From: Eubacterium sp. OM08-24
GTDB lineage: Bacteria > Bacillota > Clostridia > Oscillospirales > Acutalibacteraceae
Length of the DNA: 64,000 bases
Direction: 5' to 3'
NCBI RefSeq assembly: GCF_003438075.1
Contig: NZ_QSTA01000001.1
Location: 372,001-436,000, forward strand
The position numbers and the translations under genes are program-made. The notes under the pieces were generated by a model. The model was not told the DNA's origin and ran no database searches. It saw nothing but the letters and a program-made list of their open reading frames with translations. This document shows positions 54,239 through 63,257 of this stretch, piece after piece; within the stretch, counting starts at the first letter, position 1, and each line of letters starts with the position of its first letter.

Positions 54239-57004
54239 ATGTCTCAGGATTATAATTCTACACTTAATCTTCCGAAAACCGACTTTCCTATGAGAGCAGG
54301 TCTTCCAAAAAGCGAACCTGTAACTCTTAAGGCATGGGAAGATAACAAGGTATATGAAAAACTTATGGAGGTAAACGAGGGCAAGCCTTTATTTGTTCTC
54401 CACGATGGCCCTCCATATGCAAACGGCGATATCCATCTTGGCCACGCATTAAATAAAATTTTAAAGGACTTTATCGTACGCTATAAAAATATGGCAGGCT
54501 TTAAAGCTCCTTATGTTCCGGGTTGGGATACTCACGGTCTTCCAACAGAGCTTAAAGCAAGAAAGAAAGCAGGTATCGGTAACTCTGCCGAAATTTCTAT
54601 TGTAGAGCTCCGCAAAATGTGCGAGGAATTTGTAACAGGTTATATCAATGACCAGCGCACACAGTTCAAAAGACTTGGTGTAATCGGTGAGTGGGATAAT
54701 CCTTATATCACACTTAAGCACGAATTTGAGGCTGAGCAGATCAGAGTATTTGCTAAAATGGCTACAAAGGGTTATATTTACAAGGGTTTAAAGCCTGTTT
54801 ATTGGTGCCCGGAGTGTAAAACTGCCCTTGCTGAGGCTGAAATTGAGTATGCCGAGGATCCATGTCATTCAATTTATGTAAAGTTTACTGTAACTGATGA
54901 TAAGGGCGTATTTTCAAATCTCGGAATTGACCCTTCAAAGGTTAAGTTCGTTATTTGGACAACAACAACTTGGACATTGCCTGCCAATGTTGCTATTTGC
55001 GTAGGCCCGAGATATGAGTATTCTATCATCAAAACAGGTGATGAATATCTTGTAATGGCTACCGAGCTTTACAAGTCTGCATTTGAGGCCGCTGAAATTA
55101 CAGATTATGAGGTTGTTGCTACTGTAAAGGGCAGCGAGCTTGAATATATTAAGACTGCACATCCGTTCCTTGACAGAGAGTCGCTTGTAATTGTAGGTGA
55201 CCATGTAACTCTTGAAAGCGGTACAGGCTGCGTTCATACAGCTCCCGGTCATGGTGTTGATGACTTTAATGTTTGTCAGAATTACCCTGAAATTCCTACA
55301 ATCTGTCCTGTTGATTCTAACGGTGTTCTCACTGAGGAGGCAGGTCAGTTTGCCGGTCTTACTACTGATGAGGCTAACAAAAAGATTGCTGTTTACCTTG
55401 ATGAAAACGGTTATCTCTTTGCATTAAAGAAAATTATCCACCAGTATCCGCATTGCTGGAGATGTAAAACTCCTATCCTCTTTAGAGCTACCGACCAGTG
55501 GTTCTGCTCTGTTGATGACTTTAAGGATAAGGCTTGCGAGGCTATTGACAGCGTTAAGTGGATTCCATCATGGGGACACGACAGAATTACAAATATGGTT
55601 AAGGAGAGAAAGGATTGGTGTATTTCCCGTCAGAGAAAATGGGGTGTTCCGATTCCGATCTTCTTCTGTAAAGAATGTGGCGAGGCTCACATTGACAATG
55701 ACGCAATGATGGCTGTTGCAGATTTGTTTGAAAAAGAGGGTTCAAACGCTTGGTATAACCACAGCGCCGCTGAAATTTTACCTGAGGGTACAAAGTGTAA
55801 GAAGTGCGGTTGTACTGAGTTTGAAAAAGAAAAAGACATTATGGATGTTTGGTTTGACAGTGGTTCTTCACACGCAGCCGTTGTAAGCAAGCGTGATAAT
55901 CTTAAGTTCCCTGCCGACCTTTACCTTGAGGGTAACGACCAGTACAGAGGTTGGTTCCAATCATCACTCCTTACATCTGTTGCAACTGAGGGTGTTGCTC
56001 CTTATAAAGCTGTTCTTACTCATGGTATGATTCTTGATGAAGAAAAGAGAAAGATGAGTAAGTCACTCGGCAACGGTATCAGCCCACAGGATGTTACCGA
56101 AAAATACGGTGCTGATGTATTAAGACTTTGGGTTTCATCAACCGACTATCAGTCAGATGTTCATATTTCAAATGATATTTTAAAGCAGATTTCTGAGTCT
56201 TACAGAAAAATAAGAAATACAGCTCGTTATATTCTTGGTAATGTTTATGACTTTAACCCTGATACTGACGCTGTTCCTGTAAATGAGCTTATGCCTATGG
56301 ATAAATGGGCAATCGTAAAACTTAACGAGCTTATTGCAAAGGTTAAGCAGGCTTATGACAACTACGAATTCCACCAGGTATATCATTCAATCAGAAACTT
56401 CTGCGTAATTGATATGTCTAACTTTTACCTTGATGTACTCAAGGATAGACTATATACAGAGAAAAAGGACAGTAAGTTAAGAAAGGCTGCTCAGACTGCT
56501 ATTTATCTCATTCTTAACGCAATGACAAGAATGATCAGCCCAATTCTTGCATATACATCTGATGAAATCTGGAAGTATATGCCGCACTCATCAACAGAAA
56601 ATGCTGAGAATGTAATCTTTAATGAAATGCCTGAGCAGATTGCTGTTGATACAGACGCTGACTTTATGTCATTCTGGGATGAAATTCATCAGTTGCGTGA
56701 TGATGTTAAGAAGTCACTTGAGGTTCTTATTAAGGATAAAACAATTAAGAGCTCACTTGAGGCTAAGGTTATTCTTAAGGCAAGCGGTGCAAAACTTGAC
56801 TTCCTCAAGAAAGCTGAACCTGAGCTTGCGGCTGCATTTATTGTTTCTGCCGTTGAAATCGTTGAAAATGACGGAGAGCTCGAAATTGTTGTTGAAAAGG
56901 CAACAGGCGAAAAGTGCGAGCGCTGCTGGATTATCAGCGAAACTGTCGGCAAAGACAGCGAGCATCCACACCTTTGCGAGCGTTGCTGCAATATCTTAAA
57001 ATAA
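54239..57004 (+). CDS. ileS: Isoleucyl-tRNA synthetase
   Basis: This class I synthetase of 921 residues has the HIGH-type motif in [17 protein letters not shown], the editing domain, KMSKSLGN and a C-terminal zinc site CERCWII…CERCC. No T-box leader fits into the 50 bases before it, so isoleucine control must act elsewhere if at all. The divIVA-ileS-lspA order is standard in Firmicutes. Confidence 0.98.
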   Translation: MSQDYNSTLNLPKTDFPMRAGLPKSEPVTLKAWEDNKVYEKLMEVNEGKPLFVLHDGPPYANGDIHLGHALNKILKDFIVRYKNMAGFKAPYVPGWDTHGLPTELKARKKAGIGNSAEISIVELRKMCEEFVTGYINDQRTQFKRLGVIGEWDNPYITLKHEFEAEQIRVFAKMATKGYIYKGLKPVYWCPECKTALAEAEIEYAEDPCHSIYVKFTVTDDKGVFSNLGIDPSKVKFVIWTTTTWTLPANVAICVGPRYEYSIIKTGDEYLVMATELYKSAFEAAEITDYEVVATVKGSELEYIKTAHPFLDRESLVIVGDHVTLESGTGCVHTAPGHGVDDFNVCQNYPEIPTICPVDSNGVLTEEAGQFAGLTTDEANKKIAVYLDENGYLFALKKIIHQYPHCWRCKTPILFRATDQWFCSVDDFKDKACEAIDSVKWIPSWGHDRITNMVKERKDWCISRQRKWGVPIPIFFCKECGEAHIDNDAMMAVADLFEKEGSNAWYNHSAAEILPEGTKCKKCGCTEFEKEKDIMDVWFDSGSSHAAVVSKRDNLKFPADLYLEGNDQYRGWFQSSLLTSVATEGVAPYKAVLTHGMILDEEKRKMSKSLGNGISPQDVTEKYGADVLRLWVSSTDYQSDVHISNDILKQISESYRKIRNTARYILGNVYDFNPDTDAVPVNELMPMDKWAIVKLNELIAKVKQAYDNYEFHQVYHSIRNFCVIDMSNFYLDVLKDRLYTEKKDSKLRKAAQTAIYLILNAMTRMISPILAYTSDEIWKYMPHSSTENAENVIFNEMPEQIAVDTDADFMSFWDEIHQLRDDVKKSLEVLIKDKTIKSSLEAKVILKASGAKLDFLKKAEPELAAAFIVSAVEIVENDGELEIVVEKATGEKCERCWIISETVGKDSEHPHLCERCCNILK

Positions 57005-57018
57005 TATTTAATTTAATA

Positions 57019-57054
57019 CTAAATCGGTGTAACAGTATTGCTGCACCGATTTAG
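57019..57054 (+). other. Hairpin between ileS and lspA
   Basis: CTAAATCGGTG (57019-57029) pairs perfectly with CACCGATTTAG (57044-57054). No T-run follows, so it is more likely an RNA stability or processing element than a terminator. Confidence 0.6.
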
Positions 57055-57071
57055 CTTTATGGGGGAGTTTT

Positions 57072-57548
57072 ATGCCTTATATAGCTGTTGCAATAGGTGT
57101 AGCGCTTGCTGCGATAGATCAGGTTATTAAGTTTTTTGTAAACGCAAACCTAAAGGAAGTTGGCAGTGTTTCTGTTATTGATAATCTGCTTTCTTTTACA
57201 TATGTTGAGAACAACGGTGTGGCTTTTGGCAGTTTTGCAGGTAACAGATGGATATTTGTAGTGCTTACCACCGCTCTTATTGCCGCAATTTTAATTTATA
57301 TGTTCAAAAAGAAACCGCAGAGTAAATTGTTTTATGCATCGGTTGCTCTTATAGTAGGCGGCGGAATAGGCAATTTTATTGACCGAGTTTTATACGGTTA
57401 TGTGATTGACTATATCAGTCTTTCATTCTTTCCGCCCGTATGCAATTTTGCAGATTATTGCATAACTGTCGGTACGGTATTGCTTATGATCTATGTGCTT
57501 TTCTTTACAAGCACAGGCAAAAAGGATTTGAAAAATGACAAAGCTTGA
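57072..57548 (+). CDS. lspA: Lipoprotein signal peptidase (signal peptidase II)
   Basis: The 158-residue membrane aspartyl protease removes signal peptides from prolipoproteins such as PotD. Four hydrophobic segments can be seen. VENNGVAFG is the conserved box; the catalytic aspartates are in GNFIDRVLYG and FNFADYCI. ATG 57072 follows GGGGGAG. It overlaps rluD by 14 bases. Confidence 0.96.
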   Translation: MPYIAVAIGVALAAIDQVIKFFVNANLKEVGSVSVIDNLLSFTYVENNGVAFGSFAGNRWIFVVLTTALIAAILIYMFKKKPQSKLFYASVALIVGGGIGNFIDRVLYGYVIDYISLSFFPPVCNFADYCITVGTVLLMIYVLFFTSTGKKDLKNDKA

Positions 57549-58452
57549 ATTTGTTGCTGAAAGCAATAATGTTAGAATTGATAAATATATTGCCGATAAT
57601 GAGCCGTCGCTTACACGCACCGCAGCCGCTAAGCTGATTGAGCAGGAAAAAGTAATTGTCAATGGCAAAATAGTGGGGAAAAATTATAAATTAAAATCAG
57701 GAGATAAAATTTCGCTTGAAATTCCCGACCCTGTTCCGTATGAGGCAAAGCCGGAAAATATACCCTTGGAAATTGAGTACGAGGACAATGATTTACTTGT
57801 GGTAAATAAGCCAAAAGGAATGGTTGTTCACCCTGCGGCAGGAAATTATGACGGCACACTTGTAAACGCATTACTCTATCATTGCGGAGAGTCGTTGTCG
57901 GGAATAAACGGAGTTATGCGCCCCGGTATAGTTCACAGAATAGACAAGGATACAAGCGGCTTATTGATTGTAGCAAAGAACGATTTTGCCCACTATTCTC
58001 TTGCCGAGCAGATAAAGGAGCATTCCTTTACAAGAGAATATGAGGCGATTGTATTCGGAAATCTTAAAGATGATGAGGGTACTGTAAACGCACCAATCGG
58101 CAGAAGTCAGTATGACCGAAAGAAAATGTGCGTTACCGAAAAAAACAGCAAACACGCTGTTACTCATTACAAGGTTATTGCAAGATACAAGGGATACACA
58201 CATATAAAATGTATTCTTGAAACAGGCAGAACACATCAAATAAGAGTGCATATGGCGTACTTGGGTCATCCTGTATCGGGCGATTTGGTGTACGGCGTTA
58301 AGAATGAAAAGGTAGATTTTACAGGTCAGTGCCTGCACGCAAGAAAAATCGGATTCATTCATCCAAGAACTAACGAATACTTGGAATTTACTTCTGAGCT
58401 GCCCGATTATTTTAAGAAATATCTTGAAAAGCTTGAGAAAATATCAAAATAA
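57535..58452 (+). CDS. rluD: RluD-type rRNA pseudouridine synthase
   Basis: This 305-residue enzyme modifies uridines in the 23S rRNA region around helix 69. The S4 domain is at the N-terminus (RIDKYIADNEPSLTRTAAAKLI), and the catalytic Asp is about Asp137 in HRIDKDTSGLLIVAK. GRTHQIRVHMAYLGHPVSGD completes the family pattern. ATG 57535 is inside the end of lspA, suggesting translational coupling. Confidence 0.95.
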   Translation: MTKLEFVAESNNVRIDKYIADNEPSLTRTAAAKLIEQEKVIVNGKIVGKNYKLKSGDKISLEIPDPVPYEAKPENIPLEIEYEDNDLLVVNKPKGMVVHPAAGNYDGTLVNALLYHCGESLSGINGVMRPGIVHRIDKDTSGLLIVAKNDFAHYSLAEQIKEHSFTREYEAIVFGNLKDDEGTVNAPIGRSQYDRKKMCVTEKNSKHAVTHYKVIARYKGYTHIKCILETGRTHQIRVHMAYLGHPVSGDLVYGVKNEKVDFTGQCLHARKIGFIHPRTNEYLEFTSELPDYFKKYLEKLEKISK

Positions 58453-58475
58453 TTTGCCGCAAACAGAAAAAAGTC

Positions 58476-58504
58476 TTGCATTTTATATTCTCTTGTGGTA
58501 AAAT
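58476..58504 (+). promoter_or_regulatory. Promoter of rplS
   Basis: TTGCAT (58476-58481) and TAAAAT (58499-58504) are 17 bases apart, shortly after rluD ends. It gives a leader of roughly 115 bases. Confidence 0.75.
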
Positions 58505-58510
58505 ATAAAA

Positions 58511-58615
58511 GCATTTGAAACCGTCATACCTATGACGAGGTTCGAGTGGCGGTATAACCGTTATTTTGAAGCAGACATTCCTCTGCACTAATTTGGGTAC
58601 GAATGTCAGAAAAAC
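58511..58615 (+). promoter_or_regulatory. Structured rplS leader (probable L19 leader)
   Basis: Two folded parts are visible: GTCATacctATGAC near 58523-58536 with the following GGTTCGAGTGGCGG, and GACATT (58574-58579) pairing with AATGTC (58603-58608). The position directly before rplS matches the known Firmicutes L19 leader class, which I infer from context only. Confidence 0.55.
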
Positions 58616-58628
58616 AGGAGGAATTATA

Positions 58629-58976
58629 ATGGACGCATTAAAAGCTATTGCTGCCGGTTCAGTTAAGGAAACTACACCTAAGTTTAATGTAGGTGACACA
58701 GTTAAGGTTTCTGTAAACATCCGTGAGGGCGAAAGAGAAAGAATTCAGATGTTTGAGGGCACAGTTATTGCTAAAAAGGGCAGTGGTGTTGCTGAAACAT
58801 TTACTGTAAGACGCGTTGCTTACGGCGTTGGTGTTGAGAGAGTGTTCCCGCTCCATTCACCAAATGTAAAAGACGTGCAGGTAATTCGTTATGGTAAAGT
58901 TCGCAGAAGCAAGCTCTACTATCTCCGTGATAGAGTTGGTAAGGCTGCTAAGGTTAAAGAGCAGATCCGTAAGTAA
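58629..58976 (+). CDS. rplS: 50S ribosomal protein L19
   Basis: The 115-residue protein is shown by [27 protein letters not shown] and [12 protein letters not shown]. It contacts the small subunit at the interface. ATG 58629 follows AGGAGG; an upstream in-frame start would lie in the leader. It is a single-gene unit with its own promoter and terminator. Confidence 0.97.
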   Translation: MDALKAIAAGSVKETTPKFNVGDTVKVSVNIREGERERIQMFEGTVIAKKGSGVAETFTVRRVAYGVGVERVFPLHSPNVKDVQVIRYGKVRRSKLYYLRDRVGKAAKVKEQIRK

Positions 58977-58990
58977 TTTCAAATGTAAGG

Positions 58991-59016
58991 AAAGGGACTT
59001 TTACAGTCCCTTTTTT
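58991..59016 (+). terminator. Terminator after rplS
   Basis: AAAGGGACT (58991-58999) pairs with AGTCCCTTT (59005-59013) and is followed by T bases to 59016. Confidence 0.9.
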
Positions 59017-59046
59017 ACTTTACTTATTTGTTAGCAGGTGGATAAA

Positions 59047-59754
59047 TTGAGCGAAAATAAAACAAACACTAATAATATAGATGAAACTGAAAACAAAGCA
59101 GTTGATACCAAGGAAAATGTAAAAGCTGAGTCAGAGAATAAATCTGTTGAGGATAGCGGTGATTATATAGCATTCAGCAGTCCTGAGCAGGAGAAAAGCA
59201 ACAAGTTTGTTGCTGCAAAGGCTGACGGTGCGGCATCTAATGTATATGATTGGTTAAAATCGATTATCTTTGCCCTTGTTATCGTGATGTTCTGCTTGAA
59301 TTTCTTTTTCAGACTTGTTGATGTTAAGGGTACTTCAATGGTAGAAACCCTACAAAACGGTGATAAGCTGGTGGTAACTAATTTTAATTACACACCAAAG
59401 CCAAATGATATTGTGGTTATTTCTCATGGTAAGGAGTACAAAGAACCTATTATTAAGCGTGTTATTGCTACCGCAGGACAAACTCTTAAGCTCGACTATG
59501 AAAATGACAGAATTCTTGTGGACGGTGTTGTAATTGATGAGCCGTATCTTGATGTGTCAACATTCTGCAATGTTGAGGCTGACTATGAAATTCCTGAGGT
59601 TATTCCTGACGGTATGATTTTTGTTATGGGTGACAACAGAGGCGTTTCTATGGACAGTCGTGATTCGAGAATAGGACTTATTGATGAAGACAGTGTTATC
59701 GGTAAAGCTCAATTTGTGGTTTTCCCATTTTCTGAATTTAAATATCTTTACTAA
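59047..59754 (+). CDS. lepB: Type I signal peptidase, copy 1 with acidic N-terminal extension
   Basis: This 235-residue serine/lysine-dyad protease removes signal peptides from secreted proteins such as the amylase. A charged cytoplasmic N-terminus of about 70 residues (Asn/Lys/Glu rich) precedes one membrane segment (SIIFALVIVMFCLNFFF). The catalytic Ser97 is in VKGTSMVET and Lys137 in IIKRVIA; MGDNRGVSMDSRD is the family box. TTG 59047 follows AGGTGG; a GTG at 59038 overlaps that site. The second, shorter copy follows 77 bases downstream. Confidence 0.94.
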   Translation: MSENKTNTNNIDETENKAVDTKENVKAESENKSVEDSGDYIAFSSPEQEKSNKFVAAKADGAASNVYDWLKSIIFALVIVMFCLNFFFRLVDVKGTSMVETLQNGDKLVVTNFNYTPKPNDIVVISHGKEYKEPIIKRVIATAGQTLKLDYENDRILVDGVVIDEPYLDVSTFCNVEADYEIPEVIPDGMIFVMGDNRGVSMDSRDSRIGLIDEDSVIGKAQFVVFPFSEFKYLY

Positions 59755-59776
59755 AAATTTTAAATCAACTATTGAT

Positions 59777-59821
59777 AAAAGCTTATTTCTGTTTTATAAT
59801 TGAAATAAGCTTTTGTTTTTT
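59777..59821 (+). terminator. Terminator between the two lepB copies, with embedded promoter
   Basis: AAAAGCTTATTTC (59777-59789) pairs with GAAATAAGCTTTT (59802-59814), followed by six T. A promoter, TTGATA (59772-59777) and TATAAT (59795-59800) with a 17-base spacer, overlaps the same bases and could drive the second lepB. Confidence 0.8.
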
Positions 59822-59831
59822 GGGAGGATAT

Positions 59832-60407
59832 ATGAAATTTAAAAATAAAACCTCAAAGAGAAAAATTCAGGTAAATACCAATAAATTGCCTGTTTACATA
59901 TTTGATATTTTTAAAACGGTAATATTTCTGTTTGCTTTGATAAGTATTGTTTTTACTTTTTTTGTAAAAGATGTTAATATTGACGGTGAGTCAATGAAAG
60001 ATACCTTATTTGACGGTGATAAGGTAATACTTACAAACTTTTTATATACGCCGCAGGTTGGTGACATTGTTGCCATTGATGCTGACCAGCAAATAGGAAA
60101 AATTATTATAAAGAGGGTAATCGCAACCGAGGGTCAGACAATAAAAATTGACTATGATAACAACAGAGTTATAGTTGACGGTGTTGTGCTTGACGAAGAA
60201 TATGTTGCATCAACTACTACAAAACCTACCATTGGGTGGGAAATTCCCGAAACAGTACCCGAGGGATATGTTTTTGTTATGGGCGACAATCGTTCTGTTT
60301 CACTTGACAGCAGAAGTGGCAGTATTCAGCTTATTCCAAAAACCATGGTAATTGGTAAGGCACAGTTTGTGTTTTATCCGTTTAATCATTTAAAATATTT
60401 ATACTAA
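59832..60407 (+). CDS. lepB: Type I signal peptidase, copy 2
   Basis: This 191-residue paralogue lacks the long acidic extension: its N-terminus is basic (MKFKNKTSKRKIQ), followed by one membrane segment (TVIFLFALISIVFTFF). The catalytic Ser54 is in IDGESMKDT, Lys94 in IIIKRVIATEGQT, and MGDNRSVSLDSRS is the family box. ATG 59832 follows GGGAGG. It diverges from copy 1 over its whole length, so this is not a recent duplicate. Separate substrates or regulation are plausible but not shown. Confidence 0.95.
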   Translation: MKFKNKTSKRKIQVNTNKLPVYIFDIFKTVIFLFALISIVFTFFVKDVNIDGESMKDTLFDGDKVILTNFLYTPQVGDIVAIDADQQIGKIIIKRVIATEGQTIKIDYDNNRVIVDGVVLDEEYVASTTTKPTIGWEIPETVPEGYVFVMGDNRSVSLDSRSGSIQLIPKTMVIGKAQFVFYPFNHLKYLY

Positions 60408-60424
60408 ATTTAAGGATTGATAAA

Positions 60425-61294
60425 ATGAGCGAAATGCAAACTATACAGTGGTTTCCCGGTCATATGACCAAAACCAAAAGGCAGATTCAGGCGAGCTTAA
60501 AACTTGTTGACGCAGTGGCAGAAATTCTCGATGCAAGAATACCACTCAGCAGTAAAAACCCTGATTTGCAAAAACTTATTCAGAATAAACCAAAGGTTGT
60601 ACTTCTTAACAAATGCGATATGGCAAATCAGAATGCAACAAGCAGATGGATAGACTACTATGCATCACAGGGAATTACAGCGATTGCGGTTGACTGCAAA
60701 AGCGGTAAGGGATTAAATAAATTTGCTCCTGCCGTAAATAATGTTCTTGCCGAGCGCAGAGAGAGATTAAAGGCTAAGGGTATGGTAAATCCTATGCTCA
60801 GAATAATGATAGTCGGTATTCCTAATGTAGGCAAATCTTCTTTCATTAATAGGGTAGCAAAGCAAAATCGAGCAAAGGTAGAGGACAGACCTGGCGTTAC
60901 AAGAGGTAATCAGTGGTATTCCATTGCAAAAAATATTGAAATGCTCGACACACCGGGCGTTTTGTGGCCTAAATTTGACGATAAAATTGTTGGCGAAAGA
61001 CTTGCTTTTACAGGCGCTGTAAAGGATCAGATTCTTGATACAGAACTTCTTGCTGTAAGATTGCTTGATTTTTTGCGCAGTTTAAAGCCTGCTGATTTTA
61101 TAGTGAGATTCAAACTTGACGATGTGGATCTTGACGCAGTAGATTCTTATGAATTATTGAATATTATAGGCAAAAAGAGAGGTATGCTGATTTCAGGCGG
61201 CGAAATCAATACAGAGAGAGCTGCAATTATGCTGCTTGATGAATTCAGAAGTGGAAAGCTCGGCAGAATAACCCTCGAAATGCCCGAAAGATAA
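60425..61294 (+). CDS. rbgA: Ribosome biogenesis GTPase RbgA (YlqF)
   Basis: This circularly permuted GTPase is needed for late 50S assembly. The 289-residue protein starts IQWFPGHMTKTKRQI, with the order G4 (LNKCDM), G1 (GIPNVGKSSFINR), G3 (DTPGVLWPK), which confirms the permutation. It follows the second lepB by 17 bases and precedes rnhB, the usual ylqF-rnhB arrangement. Confidence 0.96.
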   Translation: MSEMQTIQWFPGHMTKTKRQIQASLKLVDAVAEILDARIPLSSKNPDLQKLIQNKPKVVLLNKCDMANQNATSRWIDYYASQGITAIAVDCKSGKGLNKFAPAVNNVLAERRERLKAKGMVNPMLRIMIVGIPNVGKSSFINRVAKQNRAKVEDRPGVTRGNQWYSIAKNIEMLDTPGVLWPKFDDKIVGERLAFTGAVKDQILDTELLAVRLLDFLRSLKPADFIVRFKLDDVDLDAVDSYELLNIIGKKRGMLISGGEINTERAAIMLLDEFRSGKLGRITLEMPER

Positions 61295-61306
61295 ATAGGT
61301 GAGATA

Positions 61307-61906
61307 ATGGACTGGCTTGAATTTGAAAAAGAGGCTCTTGCAAAAGGCTACAAGGCAGTTTGCGGAGTAGATGAGGCAGGCAGAGGCCCTCTCGCAGGTC
61401 CAGTCTGCGCCGCTGCCGTTATATTGCCTGAGGGCGTGGTTATTGACGGTGTTAATGACTCTAAAAAGCTCAGCGAGAAAAAGCGTGAGTCTTTGTTTGA
61501 TGTTATCAGAGAGCAGACACTTGCATATTCCATTGCATATGCCACTGTTGACGAAATAGAAGAAATCAATATACTTAACGCTACAATGCTTGCTATGCGC
61601 AGAGCTATTGACGGACTCAATGTTAAGGCTGATTATGCAATGATAGACGGCAACAGATTGCCACAGCTTGATATTGACGGAGAGTGCATTGTTAAGGGTG
61701 ATGCAAAGTCAATGTCTATTGCGTGTGCATCTATTCTCGCAAAGGTATCGAGGGACAGACTGCTTTACAAGTATGCGGAAGAATATCCGATGTATGGGTT
61801 TGACAAGCATAAGGGATACGGAACAACCGCACACAGAGAGGCAATTTTAAAGTACGGCCCTTGCCCGTATCACCGCAAGAGCTTTCTTAAAAAGCTGTAT
61901 AAATAA
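61307..61906 (+). CDS. rnhB: Ribonuclease HII
   Basis: RNase HII removes single ribonucleotides from DNA. The 199-residue protein has [14 protein letters not shown], with the Asp-Glu pair, the second acidic residue in AMIDGNRLP, and [13 protein letters not shown] near the end. ATG 61307 follows a weak AGGTGAG site. It is followed at once by yraN. Confidence 0.97.
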   Translation: MDWLEFEKEALAKGYKAVCGVDEAGRGPLAGPVCAAAVILPEGVVIDGVNDSKKLSEKKRESLFDVIREQTLAYSIAYATVDEIEEINILNATMLAMRRAIDGLNVKADYAMIDGNRLPQLDIDGECIVKGDAKSMSIACASILAKVSRDRLLYKYAEEYPMYGFDKHKGYGTTAHREAILKYGPCPYHRKSFLKKLYK

Positions 61907-61908
61907 TT

Positions 61909-62298
61909 ATGAAGTTGTTTACAACCAAACAAACAGGTGACATTGGAGAGAAATACACAGAGCGTTACCTGAGAAAAAACGGATACAAAATCCTTGAACG
62001 CAATTACAGACGAAAATGCGGTGAGATTGATATAATTGCCCAAAAGGGTGAATATATTATATTTACGGAAGTTAAAACGAGAGCAGAGAATTTTTGGGCA
62101 AGACCCTATGAGGCAGTTGACCGCAGAAAAATTGCAAGAATAATGAAAACCGCAGCTATGTATATTGCAGAAAAACACCTCGATGCTTACTTTCGCTTTG
62201 ATGTCAGCGAGGTGTTTACCGATACGCAAAGCGGTAAAGTAGTTGACATTAATTATATTGAAAATGCTTTTGAAGGAGATTCTTATGAAAGTATTTGA
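61909..62298 (+). CDS. yraN: YraN/UPF0102 family protein
   Basis: This 129-residue restriction-endonuclease-like fold protein has GEKYTERYLRKNGYKI, then GEIDIIAQKGEYIIFTEVKTR with the acidic and Lys residues of a nuclease-like core. The function is not established. The gene follows rnhB by two bases, as in many Firmicutes. Its end overlaps the dipeptidase gene by 14 bases. Confidence 0.93.
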   Translation: MKLFTTKQTGDIGEKYTERYLRKNGYKILERNYRRKCGEIDIIAQKGEYIIFTEVKTRAENFWARPYEAVDRRKIARIMKTAAMYIAEKHLDAYFRFDVSEVFTDTQSGKVVDINYIENAFEGDSYESI

Positions 62299-63205
62299 TT
62301 TGCATTGCGATACATTGTATAAAGTCGTGACTTTGAGCCACGACTTTTCTTGTTCTGATTTTGATGTGCAGACTGATGTGGATTTTGACAAATATTTGCA
62401 GTGTTTTGCAGTATGGGTACCCGATGATTTAAGTGTGAAACAGGGCAGGTCGCTTTTTGACAAAGCTAAAAGCACACTAATACAGGAATGTAAAAAATAT
62501 GATATTAAATTAATTAATTCGCTTAAAGAAATAAAGAAAAGTAATTGCAAAAAACTTGGTATGTTTACTCTTGAAAATTGTAAGATTATTGACAACGATA
62601 TTTCGTATATAAAATATCTTGCAGAGTCAAATATAAAAATTGCTACCCTTACTTGGAATGACAAAAACTGTATAGGCGACGGCGCTATGGTACAAAATCC
62701 GACAGGCATTACCGAGTTTGGAAAGAGAGCGGTTTGTGAAATTGAAAATCAAGGCATTGTCATTGATGTATCACACGCAAGCGATAAACTGTTTTATGAT
62801 GTATGTGAAATTGCTGCAAAGCCGTTTATAGCCACCCACTCAAACTCAAGGTCGGTGACTGCGCACAGGCGAAATCTAACTGACGAGCAGGCTAAGATTA
62901 TATTTGAAAATGGCGGGATAGTCGGACTTAATTTTCACAATGCCTTTCTCAATAACGAGCCTGAAAAGGCGAGCATTGATGATATTGTAAAGCACGCAGA
63001 ACATTTTTTGTCACTCGGCGGAGAAAACAGCTTGTGCCTTGGCGGTGACTTTGACGGTGGAAATTTGCCGAGAGATATTGAGAATAACAGAAATCTTTAT
63101 GATATTTATAATATTTTCCTGCAAAAAAACTACTCAAAAGCCATAATTGATAAAATTTTTTATGAAAATGCAGTTAATTTCTTTGAAAACTTTGACATTT
63201 GCTAA
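62285..63205 (+). CDS. M19 membrane-dipeptidase-like metallopeptidase
   Basis: This 306-residue protein belongs to the renal dipeptidase family. DLHCDT at the N-terminus holds the first two metal ligands. TLTWNDKN, IDVSHASDKLFYDV and ATHSNSRSV give the further metal and substrate ligands, and LGGDFDG lies near the C-terminus. ATG 62285 follows AAGGAG; a longer in-frame version lies inside yraN. There is no signal peptide, so it acts in the cytoplasm on dipeptides, probably including those with D-residues as in the family. A promoter for thrC overlaps its end. Confidence 0.93.
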   Translation: MKVFDLHCDTLYKVVTLSHDFSCSDFDVQTDVDFDKYLQCFAVWVPDDLSVKQGRSLFDKAKSTLIQECKKYDIKLINSLKEIKKSNCKKLGMFTLENCKIIDNDISYIKYLAESNIKIATLTWNDKNCIGDGAMVQNPTGITEFGKRAVCEIENQGIVIDVSHASDKLFYDVCEIAAKPFIATHSNSRSVTAHRRNLTDEQAKIIFENGGIVGLNFHNAFLNNEPEKASIDDIVKHAEHFLSLGGENSLCLGGDFDGGNLPRDIENNRNLYDIYNIFLQKNYSKAIIDKIFYENAVNFFENFDIC

Positions 63206-63220
63206 ATTATGTAGTAAAAT
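63192..63220 (+). promoter_or_regulatory. Promoter of thrC
   Basis: TTGACA (63192-63197) and TAAAAT (63215-63220) are 17 bases apart and overlap the dipeptidase stop codon. Confidence 0.85.
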
Positions 63221-63257
63221 GTACCTTGTGTAAAGCAACTCTGAAAGGAAGATTTAT

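Noticed and set aside
57019..57054. Strong hairpin after ileS as a terminator
   Set aside because: It lacks a T-run, and lspA follows without an obvious new promoter, so it is listed only as a hairpin.
61870..62709. A 279-residue open frame on the minus strand across yraN and the dipeptidase gene
   Set aside because: It lies opposite two well-supported genes, starts inside a coding region and has no ribosome site or recognisable domain. Its composition is that of an antisense shadow.
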